From assembly GCA_007844125.1 (NCBI GenBank), contig CM017558.1, forward strand, positions 53,917,408-53,981,407: a stretch of DNA of 64,000 nt. Reading direction: 5' to 3'. The translations under genes and the position numbers were made by a program. The notes under the pieces are model-generated. The model saw nothing but the letters and a program-made list of their open reading frames with translations. It was not told the origin of the DNA and did not search any database. The DNA comes from Sinonovacula constricta (taxonomy: Eukaryota; Mollusca; Bivalvia; Cardiida; Solecurtidae). This document shows positions 11,613-24,300 of this stretch, in pieces (positions within the stretch are counted from its first letter, which is position 1; the number at the start of each line of letters is the position of its first letter).

Positions 11613-12980
11613 CTCCAGATAATTGAAATACTGTTGGTGGGAGAATACACCCAATAAAGAAATATCTTTTATAAGAACAACCTTAACTAAAGCTTAATTT
11701 TTTCATCAGCATGAAGAAAATCCACATCTGCTTGGTTAAACAAACAAAAAAGGTCTTATAGAAGTAACTTTTTTGATTAATATTCTTATTTCCTTAGCAT
11801 AATTTTGATATATAATTGTTACGTTTTACGACATTTATAGCATAACTTTATTTTTTAATTGTTACTTTATAACCAAATTTATTAGTGGTATTGCAATCCA
11901 CTGGTAATTATGCTTAATGTATGTGTAAATTATTTCCCAACCTACTAATTACGCTTGATGTTAATTATTTATAACCCACTAAGTAAGCATTAATGGATCA
12001 AGCAAGCAAATAATTTTAATCCAAAAGATTTGAACTATAAGATCAAGACTTGCATTATTTGCTGCATTCTCAAAATATTTTATATATTTTTATATAGTTT
12101 GTTTGCAAATATATAAGATAATACTTAATAATTGCTAATAAATGTAGTTAAAGACATGGGTCCAGAGATTGTAACACAGTGATACACATGTATTAAATAC
12201 TGTATGCCGCGATCTTCTAGAGTGTTTCATTTTTTGAAAAATCATAGCAAGATTTGATGAAAGTTTGTATTAAACCATGCATTACTGGATAACTTAAAAT
12301 CTAAAATCATTTACCATTTACCTGTCGCATTATTCTTATACGGACACATAAATGCTAGCTACAGGTATTTGTTAACAACTACATGCAATTTACAAAGGTA
12401 ACACAGCATACTGAGAAAGACTTTTGGTAAACAAGTGCAGATCATGATCAGACAGCTCTGATTTGCTATAACCAAATCAGGTATGATCAGCAGGCTAGGA
12501 GACAATAATGCTTCATGCATTAAATCATATGCATAAAAGCAAAACTAATCTGCTAGAAAAGAAGTTTTATTCTATTGATCCAGGGCATGATATGGAGGTA
12601 GGGTGTAAAATATCCAATGCAATCTTATGTAACATTGTACAATAGCCTAGACATGATAAATTAGCAGGCCCTAAATATAGTCTAACAAGGACCTGAATAT
12701 GATATTGTTAACAAACAAAACTAAATGGCCTTTAAGTATTTGTTTCATCATTATTGTATATACTTTAACCCTTTAGCTCATGCATATGCCATTTTATGCC
12801 TTTGTAAAGCAGTCACAATTATTCCTTATATCTTTAGCTGCATCAACACAAGTAAGAATTTATTTGCAGACTAGTTTAATCTAGGTTATATAATTATATG
12901 CCAAAAATGCATGTGTTTAAAATTACTTAAAACTGTTTAAAGAAAGTAAACAAAATCAGTGAATTTTTAAATATCATATA
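11613..12980. other. AT-rich stretch without genes
   Basis: Very AT-rich, with runs of short A/T words near 11700-12130. Contains fold-back copy 6. No coding evidence. Confidence 0.55.
12428..12495. repeat. Fold-back repeat copy 6
   Basis: Left arm ACAAGTGCAGATCATGATCA and GACAGCTC; the right half is replaced by a different palindromic middle (TGATTTG...CAAATCA). Confidence 0.45.
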
Positions 12981-13871
12981 CTGTGAAAGCATTTTATTTC
13001 GTGGGGCAGAAATTTCGTTGTTTGAAGAGGACGGGCATATTCGTGGGTACTTGATTTCGTGGATTGCCCTACCCACGAAAATAAAAAAAATACCTTCGAT
13101 TTTTGACAGATGCGAAACTGAGGCCTAACACTGAAACAGGGTCAATTGCGAAACTACGGATTAGCGAGTGACTATGCCTATTGTCTTACGTCACGCCTGG
13201 TGATATTGATCCACGGCAGCCGGTCAATGTTTTCACAGCCGAGTCTCATCAGACGAGTTTTGTGACACCTGTCAATTAGCGTGTCATTTAAGGGATTATA
13301 TTCATAAAGATGTTAGGGGCGCGGGTTCTTTTAAGGGTCTAATTTAACGAAGCCATTTACTGTCAATTAACGCCAATTAGCGTACTATGCAAACTGACAC
13401 AAAACAGACCCTGATCGAAGCCCACGCTCATGTAGAAGCGAAGACCGAGTTGATCGTCGCGGGGTTCCGGAAGGCAGGCCTGTGCTAGTGTCATTGTGTT
13501 GTGACAAAATGTTGTAAAATTACCTGTACGATGTGCTTTAGTTTATAGTGCTCGTGTATATATAACAGTATAAAATTACTAAGCATAGATCGTTTTTTAT
13601 GATTAAATGGCTTATGTTTGTAAACATGTTTTACTGAAACATGTTTTATCGTTCTATGTCAATACAATGTAAATAAAGTGTGGTGAAGTCGTCTGTTTGT
13701 TTGAGCATTATGTCCTGTTTAGTAAAAATATGTTGACATGATTTACAAGTAAATCTAGCATTCGAAAGTCTAACCGAGGGGATTTTATATCGTTGGTACT
13801 TAAATTCGTGGATTGACTTGCCCACGAATTCCACGAAATTAAATGCCCCACAAAATAAAATGCTTTCACAG
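12981..13871. mobile_element. Non-autonomous DNA transposon, TA target
   Basis: The ends are inverted copies: CTGTGAAAGCATTTTATTTC at 12981 and its complement (one mismatch) ending at 13871; the inverted repeat is about 28 bp and includes GTGGGGCA. Both ends abut a TA dinucleotide, as expected for a TA target duplication of Tc1/mariner-like or related cut-and-paste elements. Subterminal hairpins built on TTCGTGGGTA...TACCCACGAA occur inside both ends. The 891-bp interior has no transposase; its middle (about 13140-13500) is clearly richer in GC and CpG than the surroundings. Confidence 0.8.
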
Positions 13872-14845
13872 TACATTAACTATGACTGAAAAGGTTAAAA
13901 GTTTTTAAGTTGTATATTGAGGATCTTCACTAAGCCTGAACATACGTGTTTAACAAACTTGTTCAGGGATAAAGAGTTATTAGATAAACTACTGAATCTT
14001 GCAAAGACTTTGGAAATGAAATGTTTTGACGATCCTGGTCTGTTTCACAGGTAAAAATTGAAAACTACCTATAATAGCAGTGTGAAACATGCACTACATG
14101 ACAACTGTACAGTCGAAATTGTTAAGACAAGTTATACATTTGTTTAATTTCCCACGTAATCAAGATAATTATCAAGGTTTAAACATTCTAAGATCCTTGG
14201 TGATTCATAGACAAGTAAGCCATTTTTCATGTGTGGCAAGATGCAAATCTATTTGTTTGCTTTTTGAAACCTTTACAGAATTAAGTCTCCACAATTGAAC
14301 CCATTCAAACAAAAAAACTAATTAACAGTCTTAAGCAACACAATTTGTGGTTACAAAAACAGTAAATGTCAAATCTCACAGATGACCTGCAATGACAGAT
14401 TTTTACCTTTTTGTTTAACTCCATTCACAGAAAGTATTGAGACTACATAGAGCACCCTGAACATGTAATATGGCCCTCAACTACCTTAAACCACACACAA
14501 GAGAAGTTTGTGGGCATGGAGTCAACCATAATAATCCTATAGCTCCTTGACATGCAAGATCAAATACTCCTTGTGTATGACAGGTGCTTTAATGATAGGA
14601 CCTAATAGAAGAAAAAACTTACAGAAACAAAACTTTTAAAAAAAATCTTGATACCAATCTATTCACTAATTGTGGAGTCTGTGGTTCTACAAGTGTATAG
14701 ATTATCTTCTTTCATCAAGTTAAGTTGACATAATGGAGATAACCATATTGATATGATATAAATCAAAACAAACAAATAAATGGCATAAAGAAGCAAAGTT
14801 TTATAAATAATGCACTGCAGTTGAAAATTAATTGTTTTTAGTCTA
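13872..14845. other. AT-rich stretch without genes
   Basis: A frame at 14089-14298 is chance-length. Nothing else seen. Confidence 0.55.
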
Positions 14846-15094
14846 TTGGGACATTTTGTTTGTTTTTGTGTTTGCTTTTTTGTTACATGGCACTGACATA
14901 ATTATGGTCCTAGTGGCGACATCCAGCCAATTATTGGTGGAGGAAGACCCATGACTTATGCCTGGGTAGAACCACTGGCACATGACAGGTTAGCTGGAAA
15001 ACCTCCCCACATGAAAGTTCTCGCCCTTACTGGGACTCAAACCCACGCAGTGCGGAGCTGAGAAGGTACAAGTCAGCGACTATATTGGGAAACA
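14846..15094 (-). repeat. tRNA-derived SINE, family I, minus strand
   Basis: On the minus strand: B box GGGTTTGAGTCCCAG, then GTGGGGAGGTTTTCCAGCTA, GTGGTTCTACCCAGGC, GGGTCTTCCTCCACC and GGCTGGATGTCGCC, ending GTGCCATGTAACAAAAAAGC. Nearly full length. Confidence 0.8.
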
Positions 15095-16933
15095 AGATCT
15101 TGTAAATTCAATCAATCCTTTTTGATGCTTCAGAAAAAGTCAAAGCCCAGATCATCTCTTGGTTGATTTTCTAATCCAGACTACAAAACATCACAGCACT
15201 TGACCATTGATGCTACTCAGTTTCAACTACTGTCAAAATCAGTTGACATAATTAACATGTCAATAAGGTAGGCTTTACCTAATCATGGAAGTAAACTTAT
15301 TGTCCTAACTTATTAACAACATACTTTCTAACTCATAAACAACCTATTCAATGTACATGGTAACAGATAATTGGTCAGTTCTCTAAAGTACAGCCTCAGA
15401 CAGTCTCAGCTATGAGTGTCTATCTGTCATAGGAGGTTTTAAGTTTAGAGGAGTGCTTTGCTTGTCTGGTGTGATTATGACAAATGTGAAACATAATAAG
15501 CAATAATAGCTTTGGCAGACAATAGCCTGTCACATTACCACAGCACCCATCCCTAACCTTTCACCTCTATGTAAGGGCAGATCACTCCAAAGCACCTATC
15601 CCATCATTCACTTTGCCTGCCTCTCAACAATCACGGGCATGATTCAATTACAGAAAGACAAGAAAATGACATGGTTCTACATGTATTTAGTATATGTAAA
15701 CAATTGTGGAAACCTCACAAGAAGAAAAATGTGACCTTTAAGTCTAGAGCATGCAAATATGAAATGCAAATACAAAAAGAGGCACCAATACCTTTTTTAT
15801 TCCTGAGGCACCAATAACTTTTTTACTCCTTTAGAAAGTTGTTTATCATACAAAAAAACAAAACAATTCCTAAATCCCAAGAAAGGATGTACATGGAAGT
15901 AGGGCTTTCAGCTGACTGTGCTACATTTGTGGTTTTCTGCCAAGATAATATTATTATGCCTGGGATATTCCTTAACCAATGAACTAAGCATAAAAAATAT
16001 ACTTTTTATCAATCAAGTGTCATGAATTTATCATGTGTGTCATTTACAAACCTGTTGAGAAGAACCTGTTTTTGTTTGCACTTTCTATGGTTTGATTTGA
16101 TTTTTAGATGCATTGTATTGACACAGTTGCAGTCGAGCAATCTTTGGTAATTAATAGACTCACCTAGGAGACACTCACAGTGAGGGGCTGAGGGGTGCAA
16201 TCAGCGGGGAACCGGCCAAATTGAGGCATCGCTGCGCTTAATTTGTCTGTCGTTACTGCATAGACTGGGTCATCAATAAGTTTCCAAAAAACCACAAAAC
16301 TCCACCCTCTACATGGCATGAGCAATAACTACTACTTTAATAAAGGGTTATTTATTATATGGCTAGCAAGCCAATTATCAGCGGCCAGGCCAGCTTCCCT
16401 ATTATCCTTTTAGGTTTATTATACATATTGTGTTCATTACAAGAAATCTCTGGAGGCAACAAATAATATTTTTTTTATAAAACTTCCCTAAGTTGTCTAA
16501 CAGGAATTGAAAGTTGACTGAGTAAAGACACTAGGCCATTTTGTTATATCAGTACATTTGCAGCCAGATTAGCTGCTGTTTTGTTACTATTTTTATGTTT
16601 CATCCAGACTGACCTAAATATTGAGATGCAGAGAGATAGTAAGACCAGTCAACCTGTTTGATCCAGGGTGTTTAAGCACAACCTAATAAGTTAGTAAGGA
16701 TAATCTAGATATCTACTGTTTCCATGCTTCAACAAGACAATTGCATGTCATTATAGATGTAAATGTTGGTTGATATTGGCTGTGACACTTACCATCCTAC
16801 ATTTCCTCAAAACCAAATTTAATTCTTACTTATTTTCCACTCAAAGGTTTAACAGTTTTAGGAGAAGGCACATGTATTGGTGAAGACTGGACAGCAGAAC
16901 TGTGTACACTGACTAGGCACCTCCTAACAGAAG
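15095..16933. other. AT-rich stretch with one GC-rich patch
   Basis: No coding support. At about 16135-16290 a GC-richer, CpG-containing patch (ATCAGCGGGGAACCGGCCAA; GCATCGCTGCGCTTAATTTG) stands out. On the minus strand it includes a donor-like CTAG/GTGAGT, but frames through it stop. It may be a fragment of a dispersed repeat. Confidence 0.5.
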
Positions 16934-17025
16934 CTAGTAAGAAGATTGTGATGGTCAGTTGTGAATCAAAACCAAGTTAGAGCCCCCACTATCAGCCTAC
17001 AAAACCAAGTTAGAGCCCCCACTAT
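16934..17025 (+). repeat. Second locus of the 33-bp minisatellite
   Basis: Identical over 92 bp to 4184-4275: the unique lead plus only two incomplete-to-full 33-bp units, where the other locus has about 13. The match ends abruptly within a unit (ACTAT then unrelated sequence). Confidence 0.9.
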
Positions 17026-18128
17026 TATTTTTCTTAAAGTCAAAGCAATTTGTTCTAAGCAGACAAGCAGTTAACACTGACTCAATGCAGACAAAGGCCT
17101 AATCTATCTGTGCCAGAAACCACTTACACAACCCCCACCATTTGGGTGCATGTCTCCATTATGTCTTGTTCTGTTTTTGTTCACATCTGAACCATGCCTT
17201 ATTTAGCCTTCACATTATTAAAGATATGTATGGCATAACTCAACCGGAGAATCTGTACACACAAGACACAGCATGTACCTTACAAATAAGTAACAATGGG
17301 ACAATTGTTAATGCATTTTGTGATGTTGTCCAACCAAACTATAAGATCATCCAGTAATGTGTACTTAGACCCTATAAAGCACTGACTTCACTATGATTCC
17401 ATGCAGTAGAACCTAAGAAAACACTGAAACAGCAGAATGTTAAACCAAATCAAAGGCTTAAATGCAAATTGAACATACTTGTATTCTGATTTTATGCCAT
17501 TGAATTGCTGAGAGGAAATACATTCTCTTTAGTCTCATGAGTATAAAGTGTTACTGTTGGTACCACCAACAATCTTTTGAATGGAGAAGATTTAAATCAT
17601 TTTAAAAATTGACCTAGATAGCAAAGTGGAATTCAAGTTGATTCCTACTATATCAATTAACATTAAGCAATAGCTATTGTTGCAATGGGAGGAAAAAAAA
17701 GAGGGAAATAATTAAAGCTTTGAAACATCTACTTAAATCAGCAAATGAACAAGTGTGCATGCAATTGAATCACTTATAAGTAGCCTCATAAAATATTATG
17801 TCTGACTCAGGCCACTTTATCTACAAGCACTTCATTACAATGAGTACAAGGCCTGGCATATAACTGAATTTTTATAAGGATAGGTTACCTATCAGATCTT
17901 CAGGAGCCAAGTGCAAATCATGCTAAAGGAAATAGTGTGGCTCCGAAACAGCAAACTCCCTCGAGGAGCTGTCAGATCAGGATATACACTATTTGCAGCT
18001 GACTCTCTAGCAATATGTCAAGGCTCCTTTGAATATAAGGTGACAGCTTAGAATATGTAGTTTAATAATAGTTATTAGTACTGTTAGAAAGACTGATAAC
18101 CTGTAATGTAAAAAAGAGCAAATGTATA
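17026..18128. other. AT-rich stretch without genes
   Basis: A 71-codon frame at 17142 has no support. Fold-back copy 7 lies at its right end. Confidence 0.55.
17908..17998. repeat. Fold-back repeat copy 7
   Basis: Left arm CAAGTGCAAATCATG, right arm GAGCTGTCAGATCAGGATAT followed by ACACTATTTGCAGC; a 25-bp insertion lies in the left half. Confidence 0.5.
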
Positions 18129-18179
18129 ATGAAAATTTATTTAGGGCATTTTTGCATGTCTTTTGCTGAGACCAATAGC

Positions 18180-19704
18180 TTGCCAGTTTCACCTATGGAC
18201 TGCCAGTTTCACCAAGGGTCTGTCAGTTTTACCAAGGGTCTGTCAGTTTTACCAAGGGTCTGTCAGTTTCACCAAGGGTCTGCCAGTTTCACCAAGGGTC
18301 AGCCAGTTTCACCAAGGGTCTGCCAGTTTCACCAAGGGTCTGCCAGTTTCACCAAGGGTCTGTCAGTTTCACCAAGGGTCTGCCAGTTTTACCAAGGGTG
18401 TCAGTTTCACCAAGGGTCTGTCAGTTTCACCAAGGGTCTGTCAGTTTCACCAAGGGTCTGCCAGTTTCACCAAGGGTCTGCCAGTTTCACCAAGGGTCAG
18501 CCAGTTTCACCAAGGGTCTGCCAGTTTCACTAAGGGTCAGCCAGTTTCACCAAGGGTCTGCCAGTTTCACCAAGGGTAAGCCAGTTTCACCAAGGGTCTG
18601 CCGGTTTCACCAAGGGTCTGCCAGTTTCACCAAGGGTCTGCCAGTTTCACCAAGGGTCTGCCAGTTTCATCAAGGGTCTGCCAGTTTCACCAAGGGTCCG
18701 ACAGTTTCACCAAGGGTCTGCCAGTTTCACCAAGGGTCTGCCAGTTTCACCAAAGGTCTTCCAGTTTCACCAAGGGTCTGCCAGTTTCATCAAGGGTCTG
18801 CCAGTTTCACCAAGGGTCTGCCAGTTTCATCAAGGGTTTGCCAGTTTTACCAAGGGTCTGCCAGTTTCACCAAGGGTCTGCCAGTTTCACCAAGGGTCTG
18901 CCAGTTTCACCAAGGGTCTGCCAGTTTCACCAAGGGTCTGCCAGTTTCACCAAAGGTCTTCCAGTTTCACCAAGGGTCTGCCAGTTTCATCAAGGGTCTG
19001 CCAGTTTCACCAAGGGTCTGCCAGTTTCACCAAGGGTCTGCCAGTTTCACCAAGGGTTTGCCAGTTTCACCAAGTGTCTGCCAGTTTCACCAAAGGTCTG
19101 CCAGTTTCACCAAGGGTCTGCCAGTTTCATCAAGGGTCTGCCAGTTTCATCAAGGGTCTGCCAGTTTCACCAAGGGTCTGCCAGTTTCACCAAGGGTCTG
19201 CCAGTTTCATCAAGGGTCTGCCAGTTTCACCAAGGGTCTGCCAGTTTCACCAAGGGTCTGCCAGTTTCACCAAGGGTTTGCCAGTTTCACCAAGTGTCTG
19301 CCAGTTTCATCAAGGGTCTGCCAGTTTCACCAAGGGTCTGCCAGTTTCATCAAGGGTCTGCCAGTTTCACCAAGGGTCTGCCAGTTTCACCAAGGGTCTG
19401 CCAGTTTCACCAAGGGTTTGCCAGTTTCACCAAGTGTCTGCCAGTTTCACCAAAGGTCTGCCAGTTTCACCAAGGGTCTGCCAGTTTCACCAAGGGTCTG
19501 CCAGTTTCATCAAGGGTCTGCCAGTTTCACCAAGGGTCTGCCAGTTTCACCAAGGGTCTGCCAGTTTCACCAAGGGTCTGCCAGTTTCACCAAGGGTCTG
19601 CCAAAGGGTTTGCCAGTTTTACCAAGGGTCTGCCAGTTTCACCAAGGGTCTGCCAGTTTCACCAAGGGTCTGCCAGTTTCACCAAGGGTCTGACAGTCTC
19701 AGGA
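18180..19704 (+). repeat. 20-bp minisatellite, about 76 units, open in three frames
   Basis: Unit TGCCAGTTTCACCAAGGGTC. Variant units (TTCATC, AAAGGTCTT, AAGTGTCTG, AAGGGTTTG) recur in blocks, for example the pair ending at 19080, 19300 and 19440, showing higher-order duplication of about 140-220 bp. A two-base loss near 18398 and an irregular junction near 19602 break the register. The unit contains no stop in any plus-strand frame, so plus-strand frames run up to 431 codons and encode a 20-residue cycle such as GSASFTKGLPVSPRVCQFHQ. The minus strand has TGA in each unit. I see no promoter, signal peptide or splice site, so this is scored as a repeat and not as a gene. Confidence 0.95.
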
Positions 19705-20440
19705 TTATTGGACTCCCATTACAGTAATGATTATACCTGCAGTATATCTGCTTCAACTGAACACATCTCTGGATAACTGCCAGATTGTTGGTAGAATAAA
19801 ATAGCAAAGGTAGTTCTGTTCCTTAAAGTGATAAGTTCAATATCCACATTGGATGAGACTTTTTCACAAAAGTTTATTTCTAACTAAAGTGGAAATTATT
19901 CTGCTAATGATATACTTACTTGGCTTGATAATTTTACATCAAACCAAACAGAGCTAACATTCCCTTTATATGTTAGAACGATTTTAATCTTTTAATTGAA
20001 TTACAAATAACATGCCAGTCAATTTTAATGAACATGCAGACTCATAATTGCGACTGACTGTGTGACTTTTGTCAACCGGTTTCCTATACTAGTTTGCATA
20101 AATGACATGAAATCCAGCATCTGTAATGAGCTGCACACACATAAATTACAGAATGACAATATGTGTGTTATGTAGGTGGCATATATGCTTCTACTTAATT
20201 ATAACTGAAGCAACAAAACATAAATAATAACTATTAGTCTGTTAAGCACAAATTGGTTCAGTTTTGGCAGATAGTGAAGAAAAAATTCAAGTTTCAAATC
20301 AGCCATCTCTGGCTAGTGGGAGCACTTTGATCAGGTTTAACATTATTTGCTGCCAATAATTACATCTTGTTACCAAAGACTAAAGATTATGGCAAATCAG
20401 TCATAAGCTGAAAATAATAATAGTCATAAATAAAACAAAG
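19705..20440. other. AT-rich spacer between two arrays
   Basis: No coding evidence. Contains fold-back copy 8. Confidence 0.55.
20300..20353. repeat. Fold-back repeat copy 8 (degraded)
   Basis: CTTTGATCAGGTTTAACATT followed by ATTTGCTGCC; left arm not recognisable. Confidence 0.35.
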
Positions 20441-21860
20441 GAAGGGTAAAACACAGCCTTAATGACCTAAGCCCACTCTACAGTATGGGTAAAATACTGT
20501 CATAATGACTACACCCACACTACAGTAAGGGTAAAACAGTGTCATAATGACCTAAACCCACACTACCAAATGGATAAAACACTGTCATAATGACCTAAAC
20601 CCACACTACAGTATGGGTAAAACACTGTCATAATGACCTAAACCCACTCTTAAGTATGGGTAAAACACTGTCATAATGACTAAACCCACACTACAGTATG
20701 GGTAAAACACTGTCATAATGACCTAAACCCACACTACAGTATGGGTAAAACAGTGTCATAATGACCTAAACCCACATTACAGTATGGGTAAAACACTGTC
20801 ATAATGACTACACCCACACTATAGAATGGGTAAAACACTGTCATAATGACCTAAACCCACACTACAGTATGGGTAAAACACTGTCATAATTACTACACCC
20901 ACACTACAGTATGGGTAAAACACTGTCATAATGACTAAACCCACACTACAGAATGGGTAAAACAGTGTCATAATGACCTAAACCCACACTACAGTATGGG
21001 TAAAAGTGTCATAATGACTACACCAACACTACAGTATGGGTAAAACAGTGTCATAATGACCTAAACCCACACTACTGTATGGGTAAAACACTGTCATAAT
21101 GACTACACCAACACTACAGTATGGGTAAAACAGTGTCATAATGACCTAAACCAACACTACAGTATGGGTAAAACACTGTCATAATGACCTTAACCAACGC
21201 TACAGTATGGGTAAAACACTGTCATAATGACCTAAACCCACACTACAGTATGGGTAAAACAGTGTCATAATGACTACACCAACACTACATTATGGGTAAA
21301 ACACTGTCATAATGACTACACCCACACTGCAGTATGGAAAAAACACTGTCATAATGACTAAACCCACACTACAGTATGGGTAAAACACTGTCATAATGAC
21401 CTAAACCCACACTACAGTATGGGTAAAACAGTGTCATAATGACTACACCAACACTACAGTATGGGTAAAACACTGTCATAATGACTACACCCACACTACA
21501 GTATGGAAAAAAAACCACTGTCATAATGACCTAAACCCACACTACAGTATGGGTAAAAACTGTCATAATGACCTAACCACACTACAGTATGGGTATAACA
21601 GTGTCATAATGACCTAAACCCACACTACAGTATGGGTAAAACAGTGTCATAATGACCTAAACCCACACTACAGTATGGGTTAAACACTGTCATAATGACC
21701 TAAACCAACAAGTGTGGGTAAAACAGTGTCATAATGACCTAAACCCACACTACAGTATGGGTTAAACAGTGTCATAATGACCTAAACCCACACTACAGTA
21801 TGGGTTAAACACTGTCATAATGACCTAAACCAACAAGTGTGGGTAAAACAATGTCCTTAA
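20441..21860 (+). repeat. 43-bp minisatellite of nested palindromes, about 33 units
   Basis: Unit GGGTAAAACACTGTCATAAT followed by GACCTAAACCCACACTACAG and TAT. Each unit contains the perfect palindrome GTCATAATGAC, flanked by GGGT on one side and ACCC on the other, so a unit can fold into a stem within a stem. Units alternate irregularly between CACTGTC and CAGTGTC and between GACCTAAACC and GACTACACC; a few are truncated. Not related to the 43-bp array at 5335. Confidence 0.95.
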
Positions 21861-22143
21861 CCCATTCTACAGCGAGCTTATTGGGCTATTTATGTATGTT
21901 TGAAATTGATATGAGTTTAATGAAAACTGAAGGTCCAGTATTTGTTTAATGAGTTTACAATTGGAAACTCTACCTTGCTTACATGGACAAAGGTCCAGTG
22001 TTTTTTACATTTCTTTTGGGCAGACTGCTTTATGCCCTATTGACTACACTGTAGCATCATCAGCACCAGTCGAGCACATGTACGAGGGCCGAGTTTGTAC
22101 ACTTAAACAACCTGATTTGAGGAGAAAATGCTCTTTTTACTGC

Positions 22144-22144
<1 letters not shown>

Positions 22145-22175
<31 letters not shown>
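22145..22175 (+). repeat. (ATC)n microsatellite
   Basis: Ten perfect trinucleotides. Confidence 0.95.
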
Positions 22176-24240
22176 GTCCAATTGTTGTTTTAACTTTTTG
22201 CTTATAGCTCATCTTCAAAACTTTTCATCCATGGCATCCATGGCAGTTCCAGTAAAACTTCTATATAGGATGGAGCATAGGTTTTAGGTATTTACAGCTC
22301 ACTGCAGGACTCCTGCAACATGATTTAGCTTCGGTTTCTTTGATCCATAGCCAACTTTGTTCCTGGCAATGCTTACAGTAAAGCATACTTTATCTTAAAT
22401 GTAATTTTACCATCTTAGCTAGTTAAATTTTAAATGGATTTTCACGAAAACAGAATTTAGAAAAAATAAAAATAAGAATATTTTAAGACAGGTATTTATT
22501 GCAGCCATGGTTAACGTTAAGTGGAACTCAACTTTACATCATTCAGAAGATCTTCTGTTTTGCCCTTCCAAATCAAGTTTTTAAAATATTCTTATTTACA
22601 GACACTGAAGGTGTAATTATTTATTAATCACAATTAAGGGAAATAAGACAATTTTCTTTATTCCTTTGTATTTAGAATATGATTTTAACATTTTTTTGTT
22701 CTAAAAGATCTATTATAATGAGACTTTTTTTTTAACATCTATATTTGTAGATTTTAAAAATCTGTTGCATTCAGAAATACATTTTGCTTTCAGGAAAAAT
22801 ATATTTTCAAATATCTTATTCCTGAAATTAAGTTAAAAAGTGCTTACAGCAAACAAGCTAACACTATTTTAGATTTCACAACAAATTCTGATCAACAAAA
22901 ATGTAGAATTAATAAACAAGACTGTACAAAGACAAATAAATATATCTCAATTTTTAACCTTGATGTAGAATGATGCAATAATTAAAAAAAAAGTTGTAAC
23001 GACCGCAGCAACAACTGATATATGTGAGATTGATGAAACACCTTAACAACCTTTTCTTGTACTCTATAAGATGTAAAGTTTGCCAAACTTCCACTTAACT
23101 ATGCAATCTTTACTTGTACTTTAAGTTTGGATTGATTTGGCTTTATTTGACCTTGAACACAATATACACTTTATATATAAACAGTTTGAAAACAATGCAT
23201 AAGTTGCTATCTATAAACAGAAAGGCAAGCTGAGAAGAAGACAATCAGCAACACCATTGTTTCGAGGGAACCAGCAAGAACTGAAGGCAATCAGGAAGGT
23301 GAAGACCATTAGTAGTTTGAGAAAAAAAGATAATTGGGGTGTTTGGGGAGGGAGGCCTTCCGCAGATAGCCTATCATTTTCCTCCCAATACGTTCTGTCA
23401 TTTTTACACAAATAATATTCCCCCTCCTTCAAACTAGTCCTGAAGTATATACCTGGCTTCAAATAAAAATGTATGGGGAAAGATAAGTGTCAGAAATAGT
23501 GTATGCTTTGACACAATTGTTGTAATTATACATGTACCAACTTCAGCTGTGATCATGATTAAACATGACCGCATGCAATGTCTCTGTAGTTAAGGTGAGC
23601 CAATGCCAAATCAGCTAGAAGCATTCCTTACAAGAAAGTTGTTATTCATTCTAAGAACTCCACAAGGACCCAAACACAAATGGCTACACAAATACAGATT
23701 AACGATAAATGCATGTTTTAAACAGACTTCTACTTTACCTGAACCTTTTTTTTTAAAAGCCATGTATGTTTGCTTAAAATTCCTTCCTTATTCTGGAAAC
23801 AATTTTACACCATGACAGGCATAATAATCAAACTTGTCCAAAAAAACAATCAGGGACCATCAGATGTCTCCCAACTGACCTGGAAATTGTTGTTGCCAAA
23901 TTTTATCATGTTTAATGTCATTTAAACCACTTAAAGACTCTAATGCCCCACCATAGTACACATTCAGCAATTTCTTCCAACAATCCTCCCCTTGTCTCTA
24001 TCTCTCAAGTCTGTCTGCTAAACAGGTGGGCGCTACCTCCACACACAACCAACCTTACAAACTTGAAACATTTCAGTCCTCTACCTGACTTAAGGACTAT
24101 GAAGCATTATTGCATTTTTACCCTCTGACACACTTTTGACCCAATTTTCTTGAATACTCACACAATGTGTGTCTATATTTGTAACTGTTTAACGGTATTC
24201 TAACATCACTTTTTGAGAGAAACTTGCAAAGTAGACAGAT

Positions 24241-24300
24241 CCTGTTGTGACAGTTTCCATTTAAGGAGCTAGCTGATCTGGATCTACACTATTTTCCCAA
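24241..24300. repeat. Fold-back repeat copy 9
   Basis: Right arm GCTGATCTGGATCTACACTA intact, followed by an outer GCTTAGCAGTC; left arm degraded. Confidence 0.5.

Noticed and set aside
18398..19693. 431-codon open frame
   Set aside because: It is entirely the 20-bp minisatellite, whose unit has no stop in any forward frame. No promoter, signal sequence or splice site accompanies it.
4184..21860. CRISPR-like arrays
   Set aside because: The tandem units are directly adjacent with no unique spacers, and the DNA is eukaryotic.
23211..23462. Minus-strand frame with a hydrophobic segment (LKLLMVFTFLIAFSSCW)
   Set aside because: Length is within chance, and no splice or start context supports it as a terminal exon.
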